Assembly: GCF_003628535.1 (NCBI RefSeq)
Contig: NZ_RBCI01000006.1
Location: 1-64,000 of the forward strand
DNA: 64,000 nt
From: Flavisolibacter nicotianae
Lineage (GTDB): Bacteria > Bacteroidota > Bacteroidia > Chitinophagales > Chitinophagaceae
Direction of reading: 5' to 3'
Part shown: piece after piece, positions 7,641 through 17,300 of the stretch
Numbering within the stretch: the stretch's first letter is position 1
Layout: each line of letters begins with the position of its first letter
Notes under the pieces: model-generated
The model's input: only the letters and a program-made list of their open reading frames with translations
Databases searched by the model: none
Told to the model about the DNA's origin: nothing
Translations under genes and position numbers: made by a program

Positions 7641-8930
7641 TTATGGGTGATGAGAGATGCGTTTCCGCTTTTTCTTTTTGGCACTTTTGAGTTGATGAGG
7701 TACGTAAGTAGCAGCTTGTGTGGGCTGTAGCAGGTCATCCACTGCTTTCGGAATGGTTATCGAAGCAGCTGGCCCGATGGAAACTTTTTGGCCAGGGTCT
7801 ACCGGCTGAATTTCTTCTGCTTGGCGCTTCACGAGGCTTTGCCCAACTGCGGCCCTCAGCTCCAGTTGTTCTTCCTGATAGCACCGTTCCTGGAGACCTT
7901 TTGCACTGTAGGCTTTTCCCAGATTGCTGCCGTTAAACACGCATTTGGTACGGTGGTCAACATAGGTAACACCATAGATCAACCCTTGTTCATTTTGCCG
8001 AATGGCGGAAGCAATGCCTTCCTTCTCCAACGACTTTGTGAGGCTTTGCAGGGTGTGTTTGGGGTTCTTCAGCAGGGCCAGGTCAATGGCATTTTTCACC
8101 CGTACCTTGTGCGATTGCCGTGCCGATTCATTCGGCCCAAACCGCTCTTGCAGGTATTTTAAAGTAGGCTTTTGGTAAAAATCGCTGGCTTTAATGGGTA
8201 CACCGGTTTTCTTTCCCTCTGCATCCACGATCCGGTAAACCAGGCCGTTGCTCCGGTAAATGCGGGAATGCTCATCGCCTCTGTCGGCCACCACGTTATA
8301 CTGCTGCAGGACAGCATTCAACTCGGGTAGCGAGGTGTATCTATAGTTCGTTAGCACATGCTCCAGCACGCCAGTGATAGCTCTTTTTGTTTCAGTTTTC
8401 CCATATTGCACCTTCTCTGCATAGATGGGCTTTAGCTCAAAGGCCTGCTTTTGTTTGTGCGTATCTGCCTTTACCAGTCCAAAGGCCTGTTCAATTTCTT
8501 TTCGTGCTTTCTCAGACTGGTTGCGGCCGATGTTTTGGGTGTCTATCCGGCTACCGTCCGACCTTACTTTGATACTTACAATATGAACATGCGGATGGCC
8601 TGCATCATGATGCTGGTACACCAAAAAAGGCTGACCACTAAAGCCAATCTTCGTCATGTACGCTTCGGAGATTTCTCCTAATCGGGCATGTGAAAGATTC
8701 TTTTCTGAAGGGTCAAAGTTGAGTGAGATGTGCACACTGCCACGGGTTACATTTTCATTCAAAGTGGCTTGATTCAACAGACGCTGAAGCTTGTTGGAAA
8801 GGGTTAGTTGGGAAACATCCTTGGGGTAATTCACGGCTGCAATACACTCCGCCACGCCTGCTTTTACCTTCTGTTCATTGTACAGCAAGGTCCGGTGAAT
8901 GGACGTTCCTGTTTTGATTACTGCAACCAT
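7641..8930 (-). CDS. relaxase / mobilisation nuclease (MobB-like)
   Basis: A 429-residue DNA-nicking relaxase. The three-histidine metal motif is visible as HHDAGHPHVHIV at about residues 107-118, following a SVHISLNFDPSEK strand as in MOBP-type relaxases. The upstream catalytic region is NEQKVKAGVAECIAA. The C-terminal 200 residues are basic and end in KKKKRKRISHHP. It overlaps the relaxosome gene by 13 bases, implying translational coupling. Its product would nick at the candidate oriT near 9.35-9.43 kb and hand the strand to the downstream coupling protein. Confidence 0.9.
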   Translation of the reverse strand: MVAVIKTGTSIHRTLLYNEQKVKAGVAECIAAVNYPKDVSQLTLSNKLQRLLNQATLNENVTRGSVHISLNFDPSEKNLSHARLGEISEAYMTKIGFSGQPFLVYQHHDAGHPHVHIVSIKVRSDGSRIDTQNIGRNQSEKARKEIEQAFGLVKADTHKQKQAFELKPIYAEKVQYGKTETKRAITGVLEHVLTNYRYTSLPELNAVLQQYNVVADRGDEHSRIYRSNGLVYRIVDAEGKKTGVPIKASDFYQKPTLKYLQERFGPNESARQSHKVRVKNAIDLALLKNPKHTLQSLTKSLEKEGIASAIRQNEQGLIYGVTYVDHRTKCVFNGSNLGKAYSAKGLQERCYQEEQLELRAAVGQSLVKRQAEEIQPVDPGQKVSIGPAASITIPKAVDDLLQPTQAATYVPHQLKSAKKKKRKRISHHP

Positions 8931-9310
8931 TGATCGGCGATTTTGTTGATGCGGTTTTTGATTTCCTCCACCTTGTTAAAAAGGGTTTGCTTTTCCAGTT
9001 CGTAGGTAATGATCCAACTTCTGAATTCCGGAATTTGGCCCAGCGTGTGCAGTTTTTTTACAGCTTGGTTGACGTTATTGCCAATGCTGTTTAACTCACT
9101 TCGTAGCCTCATCATCTCTGTCATAAAGTCATCAAGGGACTGGTTGCGGTACGTGGAAACAAGGGGTTTTCTCAGCAGGATTTTACGGGAATAGTCACTG
9201 ATTTTCCGGCAGGTTGTTTTCTTAAAGTCCTTGTGGAGTTTGTCGTATTCCTCCGGCTTTAGGCGCAGGTGCAACCACTTTGTCCGGTTATTTTTTTGTT
9301 CGCTCATCAC
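8918..9310 (-). CDS. relaxosome accessory protein (MobA/MobC-like, ribbon-helix-helix)
   Basis: A small basic protein of 130 residues. The start KWLHLRLKPEEYDKLHKDF is a typical ribbon-helix-helix strand and first helix. The middle carries the MobC-family SLDDFMTEMMRLRSELNSIG..VNQAVKKL helix pair. Such proteins bind oriT and recruit the relaxase. It is the first gene of the leftward mob unit, directly beside the hairpin-rich region proposed as oriT. Confidence 0.8.
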   Translation of the reverse strand: MMSEQKNNRTKWLHLRLKPEEYDKLHKDFKKTTCRKISDYSRKILLRKPLVSTYRNQSLDDFMTEMMRLRSELNSIGNNVNQAVKKLHTLGQIPEFRSWIITYELEKQTLFNKVEEIKNRINKIADQWLQ

Positions 9311-9344
9311 ATTTTCATTTTCATGGTTTACTCAATCATTCCTT

Positions 9345-9430
9345 TTTAGCAGCACCGCCCACGACTTCGGAGGTTGGGCGGCTAGTGGCGGTTGTGATAC
9401 AACCGGACATCTGGCCGATTGCGAAAAGGC
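9345..9430. other. candidate origin of transfer (oriT)
   Basis: Between the relaxosome gene and the primase lie two close inverted repeats. CCGCCCA (9355-9361) pairs with TGGGCGG (9375-9381). CGGTTGT (9389-9395) pairs with ACAACCG (9399-9405) around a three-base loop. Paired hairpins immediately upstream of mobA-like genes are characteristic of Bacteroidetes oriT regions. The nick site cannot be located by reading alone. Confidence 0.45.
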
Positions 9431-9556
9431 GGCAATCTTCCCAGCCTTTAAAAGTCTACAGAGGCTGGCTACACGTTTTTCTTGTTTTACTTCTCACTTT
9501 TGCTGTGCAAACCATTATCTATTAGCAAGCTTTTATTCAGATGGTGTTTGTTGATA

Positions 9557-10429
9557 TTACTTGCCAATGTTCATCATCCAATCGTTCAAATCCTTGTGGT
9601 GCTTGTATAAGTCGCTGTTGTCTCTGTATTTTCCACTGAGCGATAAAGCATACCGGGTGTAATTTTGTCCGCTTTTATCCCTATCCAAATAGAGGTTTAT
9701 CGCATCATGTCGCTCTATAAAAGGCCTTGCTTTTTCAAAAAAGGAAAGAGAGTTTAAGACAACTGTGCTGCTATTTGCAGGTGGTTGGTTCTGATGAATG
9801 GTTTGAAAAGAAAGAAAGTCAAAAAAACCTTCAAATACATCTACCTTCTTTGCTCCGATGTCGATCACAGTGAGATCTTTTGGTGTGCTGCTGCCTTTGA
9901 AATATGGGTTTCGTAGTTCGTATCCGCCAGCATTGTTTTTGAACCCAATGGCGAAGTAGGTTCTTCCGTTCAGTGCATACACGACTTCATTGCAAAACCG
10001 TTCGGCTACGGCAACCGGTATTCTCCGTTGATACAAATAGCGCAGGAGTGTGAAAGAAGTGAGTGTGTGCTCTCTTAGGATGGTTATGCGCTGCTCCTTC
10101 TCTCTTTTGGAACCTTCCAAATAGAGGAGCGCAGGCTGATGAAAGAAAAGAGCAGGGTTGATTTTACCAAGAAACTCCCCAACCGTACAATCGCTGTACA
10201 AAACCGCAAAGTCTATCAGGTTGCCACCTTTTCCCAAACCATGATCATACCACCGGTTCAGCTTACGATTGACTTTGAAAGACGGGGTTTTCTCCTGCCG
10301 TAATGGAGAAAGATACCAGTAGTCAAGGTTCCTGATTCGGACAGGCTCGTATCCCAATGAAGATAGATAGGTTACCATATCGATTTGCCTTGCCTCCTCG
10401 CAGGAGACCTGTTGCTTTCTGAAAACCAT
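9557..10429 (-). CDS. CHC2/TOPRIM-type DNA primase-like protein
   Basis: A 290-residue primase-like protein associated with conjugal elements, expected to prime complementary-strand synthesis after transfer. The N-terminus has the CHC2 zinc-finger domain layout (YWYLSPLRQEKTPSFKV, then WYDHGLGKGGNLIDF), but the zinc-binding Cys/His are replaced, as is common in these element primases. A C-terminal TOPRIM core follows: VDVFEGFFDFLSFQ (catalytic Glu) and NLYLDRDKSGQ (DxD). It is leftward and shares the strand of the mob unit. Confidence 0.8.
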   Translation of the reverse strand: MVFRKQQVSCEEARQIDMVTYLSSLGYEPVRIRNLDYWYLSPLRQEKTPSFKVNRKLNRWYDHGLGKGGNLIDFAVLYSDCTVGEFLGKINPALFFHQPALLYLEGSKREKEQRITILREHTLTSFTLLRYLYQRRIPVAVAERFCNEVVYALNGRTYFAIGFKNNAGGYELRNPYFKGSSTPKDLTVIDIGAKKVDVFEGFFDFLSFQTIHQNQPPANSSTVVLNSLSFFEKARPFIERHDAINLYLDRDKSGQNYTRYALSLSGKYRDNSDLYKHHKDLNDWMMNIGK

Positions 10430-10534
10430 AACACATCGTTTATCGTTTGCACTCGTTCAGTTAAAGCGAATACGAATTTACTCTGGTGATATGGCAGAAC
10501 CTATCCTCTTTAAATTTTAAAGGGGATCAGTACA

Positions 10535-10879
10535 GTGATTCAAAATACTTTTGTATCTGAAGTGATTGATGAAATTAAATGTGTCGTTATGCTTACCACA
10601 ACAGATGTCGCCCAGGTGTATGGTACCATTTTGAGTATCCCGGGCATGAATGAAACCGTGAAGATTGATTTGAAGATCTCCCGTAAAAACATTTTGCTTT
10701 TGAACCAGGTTATCGAACGGGGATTATCCCTCAAAGGCGATGAGGTTTCGTCCAATCTACTGGACATCATGCCTGAAGACTCTTTGCAGGAGTTGACCAC
10801 GATTTCGGATGATTGCCTGAAAAAAGCTGGGTTGGTGGAATTAAGTGAGAAGTTGAAATCTTTCAACCATGGAAAGTAA
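10535..10879 (+). CDS. hypothetical protein, GTG start
   Basis: A 114-residue soluble acidic protein that I do not recognise. The GTG at 10535 follows AAAGGGGATCAGTACA, a reasonable ribosome-binding site. It forms an overlapping pair with the next gene (11 bases shared), divergent from the primase, so the 10.43-10.53 kb gap probably holds promoters in both directions. Confidence 0.55.
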   Translation: MIQNTFVSEVIDEIKCVVMLTTTDVAQVYGTILSIPGMNETVKIDLKISRKNILLLNQVIERGLSLKGDEVSSNLLDIMPEDSLQELTTISDDCLKKAGLVELSEKLKSFNHGK

Positions 10880-11216
10880 TGTGTTGTCCTGGAATGCTGC
10901 TTTACAAAAAGGGCATGAGCCACGGCTATATCCTTACGCAACTGAGACTGTACCCTTCGGTAGATATTACGCGGTACTTGATTTTAAAATATGGGCAAAG
11001 AAGGCGATAGCCATTGGCTGCTATTTTACACAAAAAAGCACAGGAATAAAATTTCAAGTCACGGTGTACCGGAGACAAACAGACAAACTGTACCGGTTGG
11101 AAGGAGGAGATGTTGATTTCAAAGTTTGTCCCGTTTGTGCTGTGTATGCCATCACTGTGTTTCTGAACGGGGCAGGGAACGTGGCTCTTAGAAATGCTGT
11201 CTCCTGCGGGAAGTAG
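10869..11216 (+). CDS. hypothetical protein
   Basis: A 115-residue protein, family not recognised. It overlaps the preceding gene by 11 bases. It contains a CPVCAVYAI segment near residue 85 and a basic strand-rich middle. No TM helix is convincing. It is convergent with the downstream lipoprotein gene. Confidence 0.5.
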   Translation: MESNVLSWNAALQKGHEPRLYPYATETVPFGRYYAVLDFKIWAKKAIAIGCYFTQKSTGIKFQVTVYRRQTDKLYRLEGGDVDFKVCPVCAVYAITVFLNGAGNVALRNAVSCGK

Positions 11217-11252
11217 CCAGCAGCAAATGGATGCAGTTGGTAAGAAAGTGCG

Positions 11253-11780
11253 CTATTTTGCCAATCTCCACCCATCGTCATACAGCACGACGTTTGCTTT
11301 ACGGGGGGACTGCTGCTTGAAATCCTTCGAGGATAAACCTGCAAACGGTGTGATGTTTTTAAAGGCAGTTGTGTATTCGACAACTGCCTCTTTTCCGGAT
11401 GATCCGGTGTTGACGCCGGTCACTTCAACCAACTCTTCATCGGCCAGCTTTACCTTCTGAATGTTACTGGATTGATCACCTGGTGGTGTCGGGAGTAAAT
11501 AAGGCTTGGCTTTGTCCGTGAACCGGATCAGTGGTTGGCCAGCTTCTCCTAATTTCTGTGTGCGCTGTACAGTAACAAGGCCCTGGGTTTCCAACCCTGC
11601 GTCGATCACTTTTTTCGCAAACAACGGGTCGCCGCAGTAAAGATCATACTCGATAATCCTGGGATAGTTCCAGCCTTGCCGGATGATCCGGAAAGCTTCT
11701 TTCCGGCTTATTTCTTTCTTTGAGCTACATCCGACGATCATCAAGGATAATAGACAGAGGAGGTGGGGCAGCTTCTTCAT
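11253..11780 (-). CDS. predicted lipoprotein of unknown function
   Basis: About 175 residues when started at the ATG at 11780; the frame extends to 11834 but those residues do not suit a signal peptide. MKKLPHLLCLLSLMIVGCSS is a textbook lipoprotein signal with Cys18 as the lipidation site. The mature part is soluble and strand-rich with no motif I can name. It lies beside the radC-like gene inside the conjugative element's leftward gene set. Confidence 0.65.
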   Translation of the reverse strand: MKKLPHLLCLLSLMIVGCSSKKEISRKEAFRIIRQGWNYPRIIEYDLYCGDPLFAKKVIDAGLETQGLVTVQRTQKLGEAGQPLIRFTDKAKPYLLPTPPGDQSSNIQKVKLADEELVEVTGVNTGSSGKEAVVEYTTAFKNITPFAGLSSKDFKQQSPRKANVVLYDDGWRLAK

Positions 11781-11856
11781 GGCCAGAGGTGTTTTTACAT
11801 TCGTAAATTTACTAATTTCTTTTGGCGGCAACATTCAAGAAGCGTTAAAAGGAGCC

Positions 11857-12327
11857 TTACAGCAGCCCTTCGTCTGCGAAGGAGAAGTATCGTTCGCTGG
11901 AAACAATCAGGTGATCCAGTACTTTCATGTCCAGGAACATTCCGGCACCTTTGATCTTTTGAGTCAGTTCTTCATCCTGGCGGGAAGGTTTCAGGGCGCC
12001 GGAAGGATGATTGTGACAAAGAACCAAACTGACCGCATTCACCTTGAGCGCTGCCGAAAAGATCAGTCTTGGATCGGCCACTGTGCCCGTAATGCCACCT
12101 GTTGAAAGATTGTAGAGGCAAAGTACCTTGTTGGCCCTGTTCAGGAAAAGGACCTTGAATTGTTCAACGAGGTTTAGTTTCCCTTCTTCCCAAATCGCGA
12201 TAAGAATTTCATAGGCATCTTTGGAAGAAGCAACTTGCGGCCGTTCAGAGGGTTTTACTTTTGACCTGTACACCAGCTCTACTTCAGCTACTTTACTCAG
12301 AATGTCTGTAATGATTTTCTTTTCCAT
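11857..12327 (-). CDS. radC: RadC-like JAB/MPN domain protein
   Basis: A 156-residue protein comprising only the JAMM domain of the RadC family. The metal motif is HNHPSG with His105 and His107, and Asp118 in SRQDEEL. It ends in the canonical SFADEGLL. Such short RadC proteins are hallmark accessory genes of Bacteroidetes conjugative elements, and their biochemical role is unsettled. A second RadC domain occurs at the N-terminus of the giant helicase at 46.6-52.1 kb, on a different element. Confidence 0.85.
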   Translation of the reverse strand: MEKKIITDILSKVAEVELVYRSKVKPSERPQVASSKDAYEILIAIWEEGKLNLVEQFKVLFLNRANKVLCLYNLSTGGITGTVADPRLIFSAALKVNAVSLVLCHNHPSGALKPSRQDEELTQKIKGAGMFLDMKVLDHLIVSSERYFSFADEGLL

Positions 12328-12371
12328 AATCTAGGTTTTTATTTGTTTTGAAATGATTATGGAGCCTCCGC

Positions 12372-12525
12372 CGGTCTTCCCCGCCACCTGGCGCAAGGAG
12401 GAACTGAATAAATCCGTGGGTAACGAATGTTGACGACTTGTTTTAGCCCGTGCAGGGTAAAAAGCAGAACCGGTGCCGTGGCGTTTTATGCGGTAGTTCC
12501 TTGTCGCTTGTGGCGGGGAAGACCG
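12372..12525. repeat. perfect 16-bp inverted repeat in a gene-free gap
   Basis: CGGTCTTCCCCGCCAC at 12372-12387 is the exact reverse complement of GTGGCGGGGAAGACCG at 12510-12525, with a 122-base spacer. The 12328-12702 gap between radC and ssb has no credible gene. Open frames here lie across the repeat and look spurious. It could be a replication or regulatory element. Confidence 0.6.
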
Positions 12526-12668
12526 AAATTTGTGCAATGATCCAATGACAATACCTCCCTCTTTGAATCATCTATCATCGTAAACCACCGCCCGTAAGGG
12601 CGCATTTTTTTTAGGCCGGATCCAGAAACGGTTGAAAGCGATTCGTCTCCCCAATAGGTTGGACAATG

Positions 12669-12691
12669 CACCGGCAGGCGAGCTGCCGGTG
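12669..12691 (-). terminator. hairpin downstream of ssb
   Basis: CACCGGCAG (12669-12677) and CTGCCGGTG (12683-12691) form a perfect nine-base-pair stem with a five-base loop just after the ssb stop. There is no U-tract, so it may act as an mRNA 3' stabiliser or a factor-dependent terminator. Confidence 0.4.
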
Positions 12692-12702
12692 CCGGTGAGG
12701 GT

Positions 12703-13086
12703 TTAAAAAGGATCGTCGTCGCTACCGGTGTCGTTGGCAAATGCGTTTTGTGTTGCTGTGCCAATCACGTCCACTTCCTTTGGCCATGCGTGAATTTTCA
12801 GGCTGTTCACATGGCAGTTCAGCGAGGCCTTTGCTGTTCCGTCTTTGCCGACATAGGGAGCAACGTAAATGCGGCCGGCCGCTTCAACCAAGGTTCCTTT
12901 TTTCAGGTGCTCAGCCATCTTCTGGTTGAGCCAATAAGAGCAGTTGCAAAAGGTGGTAACCTTTACCCGTTCCCTGCCTTTTGGTTTGTAGCTTTCATTA
13001 ATGGCAATGGAAAAGTTCACGACTTTCCGGTCGTCTTTTAGCGTGTTGACCACGGCATCTTTTGTGATACGTCCAACGATTGTCAT
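12703..13086 (-). CDS. ssb: single-stranded DNA-binding protein
   Basis: A 127-residue SSB of the OB-fold family. The N-terminus MTIVGRITKDAVVNTL and the KVTTFCNCSYW strand fit Bacteroidetes element SSBs. The C-terminus ends in the acidic GSDDDPF tip that recruits partner proteins. It probably coats transferred or replicating single strands of the element. Length is short, as is usual for mobile-element SSBs. Confidence 0.85.
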   Translation of the reverse strand: MTIVGRITKDAVVNTLKDDRKVVNFSIAINESYKPKGRERVKVTTFCNCSYWLNQKMAEHLKKGTLVEAAGRIYVAPYVGKDGTAKASLNCHVNSLKIHAWPKEVDVIGTATQNAFANDTGSDDDPF

Positions 13087-13123
13087 GGCTGTTTATTTTA
13101 AAGTGAAGAAATACGGTTATTCA

Positions 13124-13381
13124 TTACAGGTGACCGCCGCAGATGGGGCAAAAACAGCGGGCTTTTTTGTAGTTCTTTAGCTTGCGTTCAAAGCAGCGGT
13201 CTGCACCCCGCCAGATGCGCACCACGTGCCATTCGATTCCCTGTTCGTTGACAGCTGCTAACAGTTTGGCCCCTCTGCTCATTTTGTGTTGGGCAATGCG
13301 CTGCCCTAAGTCTCCTTCCACAAACCCGATATAATGCTGTGCATGATACAGTTTGCTTTCGAAGTGTATCAGGTAAACCAT
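13124..13381 (-). CDS. GIY-YIG nuclease-fold small protein
   Basis: An 85-residue protein. The N-terminal YLIHF...HYIGFVEGDL corresponds to the GIY and YIG strands. Arg (LGQRIAQH) and His residues follow as in the family, and WRGADRCFERKLK provides the expected helix. The C-terminal CFCPICGGHL is a putative zinc-binding tail. Single-domain versions are frequent in Bacteroidetes mobile elements. The role is unknown and may be nicking or repair. Confidence 0.7.
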   Translation of the reverse strand: MVYLIHFESKLYHAQHYIGFVEGDLGQRIAQHKMSRGAKLLAAVNEQGIEWHVVRIWRGADRCFERKLKNYKKARCFCPICGGHL

Positions 13382-13803
13382 AAAAAACTGTTTTGAAAAA
13401 GAAAAAAGGGAAAAAAAGAAAGCACAGGAAGGAGCGGCTTCGGGGATAAGCCAAAAGGAAACGGAATAAACGATGGCCTTTTGCGGGTGGGTTTTGTGTT
13501 TATGCCGTAAGCTTTTGGCCGGCGGGCTTTAGCCTTGTTTGGCTCTGTTGTGCGGAGGGGAAGCCGCTAACTTCGCGACCCTTTTGATCCCTTTGTTTTT
13601 TCAAAACGGCTTGAAGAAAAGCTGGAAAGATTGTCTTTTCAAAGTCTCGCCGGCTCTTGTGAGGAAGGAGCATGTGCCGGCGCAATGGCTTAATAAGTTG
13701 CAGTTCCTGAAACTCTTTGTTGCTCAGTCATATCCTTCAGGTACTGCAACGGTCTTGATAATATTTCAAATTCTTTTCTCCTCTGTGTAAAATAGTTATA
13801 GAA
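13382..13803. other. gene-poor spacer
   Basis: No convincing gene. Several GC-rich inverted repeats occur, for example GCCGGC at 13649-13654 and 13676-13681. An AT-rich stretch follows near 13760-13800. It may hold a promoter or replication sequence, but I see nothing diagnostic. Confidence 0.3.
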
Positions 13804-13977
13804 GTGCGGTTCAGTCTTCATGGTTTGAGAGAATCCTATTGGGATCAATTTGATGCTGGAAGCGAGTCTGTTGAATTTAAGTGCTATGACAAAGGAAATG
13901 CTTCTCCCTACGGGAACCCGAATTGCAGCATAGGCTTACTGAACGTAGAAGTGGGTGACACCGCGGAAGTTCATTAG
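13804..13977 (+). CDS. small ORF, 57 residues, GTG start (uncertain)
   Basis: A frame from GTG 13804 to TAG 13977 encodes a compositionally normal peptide with YWDQFDAGSESVEFKCYDKG in its middle and a CSIGLLNVEVGDTAEVH end. Codon use looks protein-like, unlike the antisense frame. There is no clear ribosome-binding site and no recognised family. It could be the remnant of a longer gene. Confidence 0.25.
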   Translation: MRFSLHGLRESYWDQFDAGSESVEFKCYDKGNASPYGNPNCSIGLLNVEVGDTAEVH

Positions 13978-14040
13978 GGGAATCGAAGCAGGAGAAAGGA
14001 GGAGTATTTACCTTTTTAAACTTGGGTTGTTCCAGAAGAC

Positions 14041-14385
14041 CTATTCTTTCGGACGATGTTGGAAACAATAACCATCAGCGATACTGGTCATGTGCCGGCA
14101 ACGGGTACCACTTTTCGTGTATCCTTTGCATTGGACCGTTTTGCTTTCTCCTTTGGCTTTGTTGACCAGGTTTTGCTGTACGGGAACCACGTCAGGCTTG
14201 CATATTTTACAGGGTTTAAGCCCTAGTTCAGCCGCTTCCTGCAGGGTGATCTTTTGCGAGACGTTTTTCACCGTTTTACAGGTCTCCAGATGATACTTTT
14301 TTCCGCTGGGTGTTTTATACACCGATTGCGCCGGGCTCCATAAGCCGGTAAAAAGGAGAAGCAGCAGAAGGGTAAGTCGGGCCAT
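14041..14385 (-). CDS. secreted two-zinc-motif protein (Ada-like metal-binding plus CxxC/H domain)
   Basis: A 114-residue protein. Residues 1-20 form a signal peptide ending in SPAQS. The first motif (YHLETCKTVKN...GLKPCKICKP) matches the small Cys4 metal-binding unit of Ada-type or thermonuclease-linked proteins. The second (CKGYTKSGTRCRH...GYCFQH) matches the DUF5763-type C-x8-C-x9-C-x2-H pattern. Function unknown. It is upstream of and divergent in role from the neighbouring restriction operon, and is probably element cargo. Confidence 0.6.
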   Translation of the reverse strand: MARLTLLLLLLFTGLWSPAQSVYKTPSGKKYHLETCKTVKNVSQKITLQEAAELGLKPCKICKPDVVPVQQNLVNKAKGESKTVQCKGYTKSGTRCRHMTSIADGYCFQHRPKE

Positions 14386-14397
14386 AAACTTTTTTTC

Positions 14398-17300
14398 CTA
14401 GGATGTACTCCAGTAATCTGCCAGCAACTCCGCCTGTGCCAGCACTTTGCTTACAGAGGTGGTATATTCACCGGTTGCCGGGTCATCCGGGGGGTATTTG
14501 TATTTACGCAAAATGCGTTTGATCAAGGTCCGCATCTTGGCCTGCACGCTTTCTTTCAGCTGCCAGTCAATGGAGGTATTTCTGCGCACGCTTTCCACCA
14601 GCTCATGGGCAATGGCTTTCAGCGTGGCATCGCCTAAAATCGTTTCAGCCGTTGGGTTTTCCGCCAGTGCATCATAAAAAGCCAGTTCGTCCTCCCGTAA
14701 GTTCATCTTCTCGCCACGGTCACTGGCCCCGCGAATGTCCTGCGCCATTTTAATCAGTTCTTCGATGACCTGGGCGGCTTCGATCAATCCGCTTTGGTAG
14801 CGCTTGACGGCCGCTTCCAGCATTTGGGAGAACTTCTTGCTTTGCGAGAGATTGCTCCGGGCCCGGCTCGTAACCTCATCCTCCAGCAGGCGTTTGAGAA
14901 GTTCCAGTGCCAGGTTCTTTTGCGGCAGCCCTTTGATCTCGGCCAGGAATTTGTCATCCAAAATGGAGATATCCGGCTTTTTGATGCCGGCTGCATCAAA
15001 GACGTCGATCACATCTTCGGAGATCAGGGCATCGTTGACTATTTGGCGAAGGGCTGTTTCAATTTCCTGGTTCGTTCGTTTGCGCCGGTTCTCGTCAAAC
15101 TTTGAGATGCGGGCTTTGATGGCCTGGAAGAAGGCCAGGTCATCGCGGATGGCCATGGCATCGGGATGGGTGATGGCAAGGGCAAACGCCTGCGAGAGCC
15201 GTGTTACGTGGTCTTTAAACCGCTGCTTGCCGTTGCGGGTAAGATTGCCTTCCTTATCCACTTCAGTAAGGCTTAAGATGTAGTTTGCGGCTTCTAGGAT
15301 GAACTGCATCTTCTGCCGCGGCGTTTGGGAAAAATAGGCCCTGAAGTGAAAGCCGTCAAACAGCCCCACCACAATCTCGTAGAGCTCCATCATTTTGGCA
15401 GTCGCCTCGTTGATGTCATGGGTCAGCTTACCCTTACCCTTGCTCTCGGTGTAAATGGCCAGGGCTTTTTTCAGGTCTTGGGCAATGCCAATGTAATCCA
15501 CCACCAGCCCGCCCTGCTTGTCGCCAAACACCCGGTTGATGCGGGCAATGGCCTGCATGAGGTTATGGCCGCTCATGGGTTTGTCCACGTAAAGGGTATG
15601 CAGCACCGGTGCGTCAAAGCCGGTGAGCCACATATCGCGGACGATCACAATCTTTAGGCCATCCTCCGGGTCTTTCAGGCGGTCGCCGATTTCGGTGCGG
15701 CGCTTTTTGTTCCGGATGTGCTCCGCCCACTCGGGGCCATCCGAACTGCTGCCGGTCATGATCACTTTGATGGCGCCTTTGTCATCGTCCTTACTGTACC
15801 ACTGGGGACGAAGCTTCACAATCTCGTCGTGCAGTTCCACCGCAATGCGGCGGCTCATGGCCACAAACATGGCCTTACCCTTGCTGCCCCTGGTGCGTTC
15901 TTCAAAATGACGCACCATGTCAGCAGCTATTTGCTGCAATCGCTGATTGCTTCCCACTACGGCTTCTTTGCTGGCCCATTTGGCAAAGCGCTTTTGTTTG
16001 TCCGTCAGTTCTTCGTCTTCGGTAATCTCTTCCACCTGCTGGTCCATCACGGCCTTGTCGGCATCGCTGAGCCGGATCTTTGCCAGCCTGCTCTCGTAAT
16101 AAATGCGCACCGTGGCACCATCGGCCACGGCCTGCTGGATGTCGTACACGTCGATGTAGTCACCAAACACGGCCTGGGTGCTGGCGTCCTGCTTTTCAAT
16201 GGGGGTGCCAGTAAAGCCAATAAAGGAGGCATTGGGCAGGGCATCCCGCATGTGGCGGGCAAAGCCGTCAATAAAATCGTACTGGCTGCGGTGGGCTTCG
16301 TCGGCTACCACTACCACGTTGCGCCGTTCAGTGAGGGTAGGGAAGGTGTCGCCTTTTTCCTCGGGCAGAAACTTTTGAATGGTGGTAAACACAATGCCGC
16401 CGGAGGCAACCGACAGGAGTTGCCGGAGTGTTTTGCGGTCAATGGCCTGTTTGGGCTCCTGCCGCAGGAGCTGCGAACAGTTGCAAAAGGTATCAAAAAG
16501 CTGGTCGTCCAGGTCATTGCGGTCGGTGAGGACAACAATGGTGGGATTGTCCATGCGGGGCTCCACTACCATCTTGCCGGTGTAAAACACCATGCTGAGG
16601 CTCTTACCGCTGCCCTGGGTGTGCCAGATCACGCCGGCCCGTTTGTCGCCCTGCTGCCCGGAAGCTGTTACAGTAGTGACAATGGCTTTGTTTACGGCGT
16701 AGTACTGGTGATAAGCCGCAATCTTTTTAATGGTCTTGTCCTTTCCTTTTTCAAACACGATAAAGTGGCGCAGAATATCCAGCAGCGCTTTTTTATTGAG
16801 CATGCCTTTGAGCATCGGCTCCAGTTCTGCTTCATGTTCGGTGTCTACAATGTGTTCGCCATCGGCGGTTTTCCATTCCATGAAGCGGCTGTAATCGGAA
16901 CTGAGCGTACCGGCTTTGGCAAACCAGCCATCGGAAGCGATCAGGAAGGCATTGTAGTGGAACAGCGAAGGAACCGTTTGCTTATAAGTTTGCAGTTGCT
17001 GGTAGGCGGTGTAAATGTCGGCGCTTTCGTCGGTGGCGTTCTTTAGCTCCATCACCACCAGCGGAAGGCCGTTGACGAACAGCACAATGTCTGCCCGCTT
17101 GTTGTTGCCGTTCTCAATCACGGTGAATTGGTTCACGGCCAGGAACTGGTTTTTGGTGGAGTTGGGTGTATAATCAATAAGCCAAACCTTATCGCTGCGG
17201 GTGCCGCTTTCAGTGCGAAACTTCACATCAATGCCATCGGTGAGCAGTACATGAAAAGCCTCGTTGTTGGTGAGAAGATAAGGGGAGAGGGTGCGCAGCA

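Noticed and set aside
12331-12764. Two small minus frames (68 and 92 residues) between radC and ssb
   Set aside because: They run across the inverted repeat and into ssb in another frame; compositionally unlike proteins.
15718-17046. 442-residue open frame on + inside hsdR
   Set aside because: It is antisense to a clear HsdR with all its motifs. Long shadows like this arise from the GC-rich codon usage.
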